Source: Desulfonema limicola (GTDB lineage: Bacteria; Desulfobacterota; Desulfobacteria; Desulfobacterales; DYRC01). From it: a stretch of 26,133 nt of DNA. The DNA lies in NCBI GenBank assembly GCA_020718925.1, contig DYRC01000017.1, positions 1-26,133 of the forward strand, given 5' to 3'. Each line of letters begins with the position of its first letter. Within the stretch, counting starts at the first letter, position 1. The notes under the pieces were generated by a model that searched no databases, was not told where the DNA came from, and worked only from the letters and a program-made list of their open reading frames with translations. Both the position numbers and the translations under genes were made by a program. Shown here piece by piece: positions 15,730 to 22,730 of this stretch.

Positions 15730-16065
15730 CTCAGATGCCATATAGTCATGACACCTCACCATTTTGCCTGACCGTGCTTTAAGCTGTAATTCGAACTTTG
15801 TCAATATTTTTTTCAAAAGGCATCAGAAATATATTGACATTTTCTGAATAACGGATCAGACCGAATAACAAAGATCATTCAGTATCTGCCGAACATCGCC
15901 GACATCCCGGACTGCCCGATAAGAAGCATCATGCCCGGGCGGAAACACTGTTCCGCAGAGTCTTTATTTCATAAAATACGGAATTTCAGACATTCCTGTC
16001 TTAACTTAATGGCAATGGAGCTTACCCCTACCATATCGGAAAATATATGATCGGATACTTAGCGG
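15730..16065. other. Intergenic region between the methyltransferase and rsmB
   Basis: About 340 bases without a credible gene. It holds a weak minus-strand promoter candidate (TTGACA 15804-15799, 17-base spacer, TAAAGC 15781-15776) that could also serve the methyltransferase. It also holds a hairpin GCGGAA/TTCCGC (15939-15956) and the inverted repeat copy at 15984-16014. The palindrome GCCCGGGC lies at 15933-15940. Confidence 0.5.
15984..16014. repeat. Inverted copy of the intergenic repeat, right of the restriction-modification genes
   Basis: TTTCAGACA (15984-15992) and CTTAACTTAATGGCA (16000-16014) are the exact reverse complements of TGTCTGAAA (13461-13469) and TGCCATTAAGTTAAG (13442-13456). 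The gap between the two blocks is 7 bases here and 4 bases in the left copy. Farther out, GGGGTAAGC read on the minus strand (16028-16020) recalls the GGGTAAGC of the left copy. Confidence 0.8.
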
Positions 16066-17415
16066 CTAATTTTGCTTTCGCAGACACACCGCAAAAAAGC
16101 CGTCCATCCCATGCAGATGCGGAAATGTTCTGAAATATCCCAATTCATTTACAAACGGACGGACAATTTCCGGACACTCTGTTTTAATTTCAAATTCATC
16201 ATGGCGATTCAGAAATTCACGGATAAGCGCTTGGGTTTCTTCAGTCTCCATGCTGCATACCGCATACATCAGGCATCCGCCGGCTCTGACAAGCCCTGCC
16301 GCATTTTCCAAAAGCATCTGCTGTTTCTGAGCATATCGCTTTATGTTTTTTTTGGATATTGCCCATTTAATATCAGGATTGCGCCGCATTACGCCCAGTC
16401 CCGAACACGGCGCGTCCAGCAAAACCCGGTCAAACTGCTCGGTTAATGACGGCGTTTTTTCCAAATCCTGAACAGAACTTTTCACAATCGAAACACCCAG
16501 CCGCGTCATTTCTGCTTCAAGCCGGGAAAGCTTTCGTGTGTCTTTATCCGAAGCAGCTATTATTCCATGATCATTCATCAATTGCGCGATTGCACCGGTT
16601 TTTCCGCCAAGTCCGGCACACGCATCCAGAATTTTTTCGCCGGGACGCGGATCAAGCAGATATACCGCCAATTGCGCGGCTTCATCCTGTACCTGAAACC
16701 ATCCGTTCTGAAAAGCCGTCATTTCGGAAATCGGCTTTTTCAGATTAGTGCAAAAAATTCCTGTCGGCGAATAGGGCGTAATTTCTGCATTTTCAACATC
16801 ATCCCGAATTGCGGCTATCAACGCTTCCCGCTTTGTTTTAAGCGTGTTGACGCGCAAGGTCAGGGGCGCAACAACATTCATGGCATCGCAGAGCTTTTCT
16901 GTTTCTTCAAGCCCGAATCGTTCAAGCCACCGCCGGATCAGCCATTCGGGAAACGATTTGTTCACCGATAAAGCAGATACCGGATTTTTGTCAACATCAG
17001 GATATACAATGTCTTTGTGATGTCTGATCGCATTTCGCAGCAGCCCGTTGACAAAGCGGACTGTCCAAATTGCGGCAATGGGCTTTGCAAGTTCAACTGC
17101 CGTATTCACTGCCGCAGAGTCCGGAATTCTGTCCAGATACATGATTTGAAACAGCCCCAGCCGCAGGATATTGAGGATTTGAGGATCAATTTTATCCAAC
17201 GGCGTTTTGGAAAAATGCGCGATGATCCAATCCAATTTTGCGCGCCAGCGCAGCACTCCGTAAACCAGCGCATTGAACAGGGCGCGATCCCGCCGATCTG
17301 CCATAACGACAGTTTCCACAAGGTTGTCCAGCGTCTCTTGTTCGCTATTCAGGCGATTCAGGATCATCAGGGCGTTTTTTCGAGCGTTATCAGGCATTTT
17401 TTCTTTTGTCAGCAA
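16066..17415 (-). CDS. rsmB: 16S rRNA (cytosine(967)-C5)-methyltransferase RsmB
   Basis: Methylates C967 of 16S rRNA with SAM. The 449 residues are the usual RsmB length. An N-terminal NusB-like domain (about 10-150: ARKNALMILNRL, RDRALFNALVYGVLRWRAKLDWII, LRLGLFQIMYLDRIPDSAAVNTAVELAK) precedes a Nop2/Sun-type domain. Catalytic motifs: SAM loop DACAGLGGKTGAIA, motif IV LDAPCSGLGVMRRNPDIKW and motif VI YAVCSMETEET, both cysteines present. The start is uncertain: TTG 17415 has AGGA six bases upstream, overlapping the stop of the preceding gene, while ATG 17397 has only a weak site. The gene lies eight bases downstream of the cohesin/dockerin gene, an unusual partner for a housekeeping gene. Confidence 0.95.
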   Translation of the reverse strand: MLTKEKMPDNARKNALMILNRLNSEQETLDNLVETVVMADRRDRALFNALVYGVLRWRAKLDWIIAHFSKTPLDKIDPQILNILRLGLFQIMYLDRIPDSAAVNTAVELAKPIAAIWTVRFVNGLLRNAIRHHKDIVYPDVDKNPVSALSVNKSFPEWLIRRWLERFGLEETEKLCDAMNVVAPLTLRVNTLKTKREALIAAIRDDVENAEITPYSPTGIFCTNLKKPISEMTAFQNGWFQVQDEAAQLAVYLLDPRPGEKILDACAGLGGKTGAIAQLMNDHGIIAASDKDTRKLSRLEAEMTRLGVSIVKSSVQDLEKTPSLTEQFDRVLLDAPCSGLGVMRRNPDIKWAISKKNIKRYAQKQQMLLENAAGLVRAGGCLMYAVCSMETEETQALIREFLNRHDEFEIKTECPEIVRPFVNELGYFRTFPHLHGMDGFFAVCLRKQN

Positions 17416-17423
17416 TGCTGTTC

Positions 17424-18923
17424 CTATTCTCTTATCCCCGACATTTTCTGAATAAAATAAATTACTTCCTCAATTCCGATTTGACCATCGCCGTTTATAT
17501 CCGCAGCCTTCAGAACTTCCGGGTCTCCGGCATCAATCCCCGCAAGGATTCGCAATCCCATAATCGCATCAAACTCTCTCAATCCGGCAACCTTCTGAAG
17601 AATATACAAAACTTCCTCAATACCGATTCTGCCATCGCCGTTCACATCAGCATCAAGGAATATCTTTTTATCTTCAGTGTTTATATCGGAAAGAATCCTA
17701 AGTCCTAAAATCGCATCTTCCAAATTGACAGCATCATTGCCGTCAATATCACCTAAAACAGTCGGATAAAAATCCGCATGAATTATGTGATCTGAACTTA
17801 CTTTTTCAAAAAGATATTCAAAGATTTTCCCTTTGGATTCATTATCAACTTTTATATCCAGAATACGAAAGCCCGTATCCGGCGTAATAGCAAACTTTTT
17901 GTCTTCTTCCGGCTTAACACAGCCATCTCCGCTAGGTTCTATTTTGCCTCCTGCGCCCGCGCTGGCTTGAATCACAGGGTCTTTTGCAAAAACCGCCTGA
18001 ATTGTATGATCCTTGCTGACAGTCAGAACATACGGATTTATCGGACCTTTTGAAACACCGTCCACTATCAGATCTGCAATATGATAACAGTCATCAGGCG
18101 TTATGATAAATTCCACACTTTGCCCGCATAACACCGGAACATTCCCGCTCGGCGAGATTTTTCCTCCGGTTCCGGCAGACGCGGTGATGATAAATTTGTT
18201 TATTTCAAAAGTCGCCTGAATGGTGCGATTTGAATTAACATTGATGAAAGTATATTGATTTATCGCTCCTTGTGAATTTCCGTCAACTTTCACATCAGCA
18301 ATGTGATAGCAGGCAGTCGGTTGAATATCAAACCTTTTATTTCCGCCGGGCAGCACATCATCGGATGGCGTGATACTTCCGCCGGGTCCGGTGCCGCTTG
18401 AATATATATGGTATCGGGGTTGAACAGTTCCAGTTGCTGTTGACAGCTTTCCATTTGCTATGGAGAATTCCGTACCTTTTGTATCTGTAAGAGACGCATT
18501 TACTATCTTCAGCAAATCATCCGTCAAACTTATTACCTGAAAGGTTATCGTTGCCAGAGTGCCGCTGCCGCTTGCTCCGGCTCCGGTACCCTCAGTTACC
18601 CTGTAGCAGGTTACGCTTCCGGCATCATTATCAATATCACATTCAGGCATTCCCGGAATGAGAACAACGGTTCTTCCCGGAGTCGGCAGAAAATTACCTA
18701 TTACCGCACTGCTGATGCTGACAATCGCAGGATTATAAGCCAGTTCAAACTGAAATCCGGTAAGATCGACAGCACCTTCAACAATGACATTTGCATTGAA
18801 TGTATTTCCGGTATCAATCGGATTGATACTTGCCGGGTCTATTTTTATCATCAGGGCGTGAGCCGAAGGGATCATAAACCATAACAGGCTTAGGATAACA
18901 ACAGAAAGCAGACTTTTTTTCAT
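17424..18923 (-). CDS. Secreted protein with cohesin domain, three beta-repeats and a duplicated dockerin
   Basis: 499 residues. A Sec signal peptide ends at about 23 (cut after AHA). A cohesin-type domain follows (about 25-165: IDPASINPIDTGNTFNANVIVEG, LTGFQFELAYNPAIVSI). Next come three repeats of about 72 residues (170-387) with the pattern ASAGxGGxIxPSG...F.ITPD..Y.I.D..VDG.S.G...Y, resembling InlB B-repeat/bacterial surface repeats. The C-terminus is dockerin-like: calcium loops GDIDGNDAVNLED and DADVNGDGRIGIEE, then a second, shorter unit with one loop (DINGDGQIGIEE). Cohesin and dockerin normally bind each other, so the protein could self-associate or assemble an extracellular complex. 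ATG 18923 has AAGGA nine bases upstream. No glycoside hydrolase or second cohesin lies in the window. Confidence 0.88.
   Translation of the reverse strand: MKKSLLSVVILSLLWFMIPSAHALMIKIDPASINPIDTGNTFNANVIVEGAVDLTGFQFELAYNPAIVSISSAVIGNFLPTPGRTVVLIPGMPECDIDNDAGSVTCYRVTEGTGAGASGSGTLATITFQVISLTDDLLKIVNASLTDTKGTEFSIANGKLSTATGTVQPRYHIYSSGTGPGGSITPSDDVLPGGNKRFDIQPTACYHIADVKVDGNSQGAINQYTFINVNSNRTIQATFEINKFIITASAGTGGKISPSGNVPVLCGQSVEFIITPDDCYHIADLIVDGVSKGPINPYVLTVSKDHTIQAVFAKDPVIQASAGAGGKIEPSGDGCVKPEEDKKFAITPDTGFRILDIKVDNESKGKIFEYLFEKVSSDHIIHADFYPTVLGDIDGNDAVNLEDAILGLRILSDINTEDKKIFLDADVNGDGRIGIEEVLYILQKVAGLREFDAIMGLRILAGIDAGDPEVLKAADINGDGQIGIEEVIYFIQKMSGIRE
17427..17720 (-). repeat. Tandem 147-bp duplication encoding the dockerin helix-loop unit
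   Basis: Two adjacent 49-codon copies (17720-17574 and 17573-17427) encode similar segments: EDAILGLRIL...DVNGDGRIGIEEVLYILQKVAGLRE and FDAIMGLRIL...DINGDGQIGIEEVIYFIQKMSGIRE. The DNA itself is still clearly alike, for example around 17464 and 17611, so the duplication is fairly recent. The second copy lacks the first calcium loop of a full dockerin. Confidence 0.8.
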
Positions 18924-19332
18924 GGCGCGGTTCCTTTTTGAAATCAGATTTGTTCAGACAGTTTTGCAGAATTTTTCCAAACTCTGCTCATAACACGGTA
19001 TTTCAGAAAATTCTACAAATCTTTTCAAACAACCTAAGCCCCTGCCCCTGAAAGCGAAGGGGGCTGGGGGAGAGGTTGTTATTTCACCATCTTGGCATTC
19101 AGAACCCCGCATGTCTTTCCGTTATATTCCTTATCGCACTGCGGTTCCGTAATGTTAGATGAAACCCATCTCCCGGGGCATGAATAACAGAAAAAGATGA
19201 GCAATCTGTTTTTTGTCAGTTATGGCTATTTTCTTTCTGCTTTTTCGATTAAGGATTTTCCTTTCTTCAAATCTGTGATACAAGCAGCTTCTTATTTGTT
19301 TTTCCCTATATCAACGACTGAGGATAACGAAG
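18924..19332. other. Divergent intergenic region with a GC-rich hairpin
   Basis: About 400 bases between two divergent genes, expected to hold both promoters. I see no convincing -35/-10 pair and no sigma-54 (-24/-12) site. The ribosome sites are AAGGA for the leftward gene and GAGGA (eight bases before ATG 19333) for the rightward one. The hairpin repeat at 19028-19080 is the only strong structure. Confidence 0.5.
19028..19080. repeat. GC-rich inverted repeat
   Basis: Outer arms AACAACCT (19028-19035) and AGGTTGTT (19073-19080) are perfect. The inner arms AAGCCCCTGCCCC and GGGGCTGGGGGAGAGG pair imperfectly around the loop TGAAAGCGAAG. The composition is unlike the AT-rich surroundings. It resembles an interspersed genomic repeat more than a terminator, since no T-run follows. 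Confidence 0.6.
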
Positions 19333-20679
19333 ATGGCGTATATACTGATTGTGGAAGACGAAGATAAAATGCGGCATCTGCTCTCTATTATGTTGCAGCG
19401 AAAAGGGCATAAAACCGATCAGGCAGGCAATGGCGAAAAAGCCTTTGAAATGATACTGAATACAGCTTATGATATGGTTATCAGCGACATTAAAATGCCC
19501 AAAACAGACGGATTGAGCCTGCTGCAAAAGATGAGAGAGCAGGATATTCAATGCCCTGTGGTGTTTATCACGGCTTTTGCCACGATTGATTCAGCGGTGG
19601 ACGCTATGCGGTGCGGTGCTGCGGATTACATCACCAAGCCGTTTGAAGAAGAGCGGATTCTGCTCACGGTTGAGCGGACGCTGAAGCTGTCTGAAATCAT
19701 AGCAGAAAATCGGAATCTGAAAGCAGAGCTTAAAAAAATCGCAGGCTCTGATGAAATGATTTACCGATCTGAAAAAATGTCTGCGGTGATGGACCTTGCC
19801 TTTCGGGTGGCAAAAAGCGATTCTGCGGTGCTGATTACCGGCGAATCCGGTACCGGCAAGGAACTTCTCGCCAAATTCATTCATCGGTCAAGCAATTACA
19901 GCAAGGGGCGTTTTGTGGCAGTCAACTGCGCGGCTATATCGCCCAATCTGGTAGAGTCCGAGCTTTTCGGACATGAACGCGGCGCGTTCACCGGCGCGGA
20001 TCGGAAGGCATTAGGCAAATTTGAATATGCTTCCGGCGGAACCCTGTTTTTGGATGAAATCGGCGATTTGCCGCTTGAAGCTCAGGGCAAACTCCTTCGT
20101 GCGCTTCAGGAAAAAAAAATCAGACGGGTGGGCGGAAATGATGAAGTTTCAGTGGATGTGCGTGTCGTTTGTGCCACAAATCGCAATCTTGGCGAACAGG
20201 TGGAAAAAGGCGCGTTCAGGCAGGATTTGTTTTTCAGAATCAATGTGTTTCCGATTCAGCCGCCGCCGCTGCGGGAAAGATCGGAAGATATAGAGCCGCT
20301 GGTCAGTCATTTTCTGCAAAAACTTCAAAGCGGCACCGATATCCGGCTGACCGAAGGCGCGATGTCCGCGCTTAAAAAATATCACTGGCCCGGAAATATC
20401 CGGGAACTGGCAAATGCGATAGAACGGGCTGTGATTCTGACCGGAGATCAGAAGACCATATCTGCCGAAACCCTGTCTTTTCTCAAACCGTCTCTGCCAT
20501 CGGACAACGGGCATTCCCATTTCAGGCTTCCGCCCGAAGGCCTCTTGCTGGAAGAAATGGAAAAAGATCTGACAAGACAGGCAATGGAAATTTCCGGGAA
20601 TAATCAAACGCTTGCGGCAAAGCTGCTGGGGCTGACCCGCGCCAAATTCAGGGTATTGATGAAGCAGATTGAGAAATAA
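19333..20679 (+). CDS. NtrC-family sigma-54-dependent response regulator
   Basis: 448 residues. The receiver domain (1-120) has the acidic pair E8-D9-E10, phospho-acceptor D52 in ISDIKMP, T80 and K102. The AAA+ domain (about 140-375) has Walker A GESGTGKE (170-177), the sigma-54 contact loop GAFTGA (217-222) and Walker B TLFLDE (237-242). The C-terminal Fis-type helix-turn-helix (about 415-448) reads EISGNNQTLAAKLLGLTRAKFRVLMKQI. When phosphorylated it should activate sigma-54 promoters. No histidine kinase is adjacent. The gene opens a plus-strand run and its stop lies four bases before the receptor start, so it likely regulates this run or a linked process. Confidence 0.94.
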   Translation: MAYILIVEDEDKMRHLLSIMLQRKGHKTDQAGNGEKAFEMILNTAYDMVISDIKMPKTDGLSLLQKMREQDIQCPVVFITAFATIDSAVDAMRCGAADYITKPFEEERILLTVERTLKLSEIIAENRNLKAELKKIAGSDEMIYRSEKMSAVMDLAFRVAKSDSAVLITGESGTGKELLAKFIHRSSNYSKGRFVAVNCAAISPNLVESELFGHERGAFTGADRKALGKFEYASGGTLFLDEIGDLPLEAQGKLLRALQEKKIRRVGGNDEVSVDVRVVCATNRNLGEQVEKGAFRQDLFFRINVFPIQPPPLRERSEDIEPLVSHFLQKLQSGTDIRLTEGAMSALKKYHWPGNIRELANAIERAVILTGDQKTISAETLSFLKPSLPSDNGHSHFRLPPEGLLLEEMEKDLTRQAMEISGNNQTLAAKLLGLTRAKFRVLMKQIEK

Positions 20680-20683
20680 GCTG

Positions 20684-22726
20684 ATGCAATATATAGCCAA
20701 GTACTTGTTTTTCATCGGAGTTGTTCTGATGCCCTTTTTAGCAGCGGCTTCGGAGAATGTTCCGGTATCAGATCGGGAAGATACCATGCTGATGTTTGTC
20801 GGCGAAACCCTTGATGTGTTATCTATCGCATCCCGCCGGGAAGAAAGCGCGTGGCAGGCGCCGGCTGTTGCTCATGTTATCCATCGCAAAGACTTGAAAC
20901 TTCAGGGTGCGGAAACGCTGGGGCAGGCATTGAGCCTTGTACCGGGATTTTTCATGGCGCCGAAAGAAGGCGGAATTCTGCCATATCTTCGCGGCATTCC
21001 TAATTCTGCGCTGTTTTTATATGACACGGTTCCTCTGGGGCTGGATACCACCAAATCTGTTAATCCGCTGGGTTATGACTTGTCGCTGTCTTCGGTTAAA
21101 CGCATTGAAATTATCCGGGGATCAGGCTCAGTTTTGTGGGGACCTGATGCGTTTGCCGGAATTGTCAATATTGTGCCTATGTCCGGCAAAGACCTTGACG
21201 GCGTTGAAACAGGCATTTCTTATGGTGCGCCGGGAAATCAGCAGGCATTTTATGTAAATGCAGGGCATGACAATGATAACTGGGATACGTTTTTTTCTTT
21301 AAGCGCTCGTAAAATCAGAGAAAACGACCGGACGGCAAATCTGATAAACTTCTGGGGAAACGGCGAAAAACCGATTCCCTATTCACAGCGTATCGGAACA
21401 GAAAATCCTGAAGACGCTCATTATCTCGAAGCTTCCGGACGGATGTCGTTTCAGGACTGGCTTACCGTGTCAGGGCGGGTATCGGATAATCTTACCCCTT
21501 ACACGGTTTCAGATTCCGGCGGTAATCCGGTGTGGCAGGAGAGCCGAAGCATCCCACAGAGAATGTTCAAACTCGAAGCCAAGAAAGATATGGGACAAAA
21601 CTCGGCACTCCGGTTTATGAGTTCTTACAGCCTGATAAGACCCGAATATCATATCATTGATCGGGATTTGAAACAGGAAGAAAGCACATTTTACAGCGAA
21701 GTCATTTATGATCGCTCTTTTTTCTCAAGAAGCGGGCTTTTTACCGGCGGTGTATCTTACAGAGAAAAACGGATTAAAAACGCGCCGATATGGGAAGATT
21801 TTCTGCCGGACTTTCTCGGAGCAGCCAATGAAAAATTTCTGCCCAAAGTCAGCACAGAAGATTATCACGCCAAACTCAGATCCGTATTCGGTCAGTATTC
21901 GCATAAAATCGGCGAGGCGGATATCTGGTTCGGCGTGAGAGATGATGAACACGACATCTATAAAGATCATATCAGCTACAATACCGGCGCGGCATGGTCT
22001 CCGTCTTCTCAATGGATATTCAAACTTTTGTACGGAACCGCTTACAGAACGCCCTTTGCCCGCCAATTATTGGAAACAGAAGAGCCTGATCTTGAAAAAA
22101 TAAAGAGCTTTTCCGGGCAGGTGTCGTGGAAGCCTTCCAAACAGGCAGGACTGTCTTTATCCGCATTCAGCAGTCGGATAGAAAATCACATCATCGAAGA
22201 CCCGTATGCCGGACTTTCGTTTCCGAATAACCAGAATATCATAGGACTGGAATTTGAGACCTATCTTTCTCCCACAAAAGATATTGATCTGTATGCCAAT
22301 CTGACACTTTCGGATAATGACGGTCCTAACGAAACTTACAAATATAATGACTATTCTTATATTCGGGAAGACGGAACACGGGTAAAGCATTATGTTGATA
22401 TTGAATATCCTTATAATATCGGACCCAAAATTATGATAAATTTCAGCGGAATATGGCGTCCGTTTGAAAAAGTGAGTACGTTTATAAAATTGGGCTATGT
22501 ATCATCGGATCGGCTGATTTTGCCGCGCGGGGAAGGAGAAATTTCTTTTTCCGGCAGATGGATGCTGGATATGACTGCCACCATTCAGGATATTATGATT
22601 TCAGGCACGGAATTGGATATTTCTGTAAGAAATCTTGCAGACAGACATTATAGTATTCCGGGAACATACAGCGACATTGAAGGTTCCCCGTTTTCTGTGG
22701 AAATCACTATAAGAAAAAAATGGTAA
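20684..22726 (+). CDS. TonB-dependent outer-membrane receptor
   Basis: 680 residues from ATG 20684; a TTG at 20669 would add five residues and spoil the signal peptide. The signal peptide is MQYIAKYLFFIGVVLMPFLAAA. A TonB-box-like LDVLSIA (43-49) leads into the plug domain (about 52-165: APAVAHVIHRKDLKLQGAETLGQALSLVPG, YLRGIPN, VKRIEIIRGSGSVLWGPDAFAGIVNIV). A 22-strand barrel follows, ending in the aromatic signature VEITIRKKW typical of outer-membrane insertion. The substrate is unknown; the size fits metal-chelate or cobalamin-type receptors. The start lies four bases after the response-regulator stop, and four bases separate its stop from the next gene, so co-expression is likely. No TonB/ExbBD or ABC transporter is nearby. 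Confidence 0.93.
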   Translation: MQYIAKYLFFIGVVLMPFLAAASENVPVSDREDTMLMFVGETLDVLSIASRREESAWQAPAVAHVIHRKDLKLQGAETLGQALSLVPGFFMAPKEGGILPYLRGIPNSALFLYDTVPLGLDTTKSVNPLGYDLSLSSVKRIEIIRGSGSVLWGPDAFAGIVNIVPMSGKDLDGVETGISYGAPGNQQAFYVNAGHDNDNWDTFFSLSARKIRENDRTANLINFWGNGEKPIPYSQRIGTENPEDAHYLEASGRMSFQDWLTVSGRVSDNLTPYTVSDSGGNPVWQESRSIPQRMFKLEAKKDMGQNSALRFMSSYSLIRPEYHIIDRDLKQEESTFYSEVIYDRSFFSRSGLFTGGVSYREKRIKNAPIWEDFLPDFLGAANEKFLPKVSTEDYHAKLRSVFGQYSHKIGEADIWFGVRDDEHDIYKDHISYNTGAAWSPSSQWIFKLLYGTAYRTPFARQLLETEEPDLEKIKSFSGQVSWKPSKQAGLSLSAFSSRIENHIIEDPYAGLSFPNNQNIIGLEFETYLSPTKDIDLYANLTLSDNDGPNETYKYNDYSYIREDGTRVKHYVDIEYPYNIGPKIMINFSGIWRPFEKVSTFIKLGYVSSDRLILPRGEGEISFSGRWMLDMTATIQDIMISGTELDISVRNLADRHYSIPGTYSDIEGSPFSVEITIRKKW

Positions 22727-22730
22727 GCGC

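Noticed and set aside
15834..15839. Plus-strand TTGACA as a -35 box
   Set aside because: No -10 at a suitable distance and no plus-strand gene downstream.
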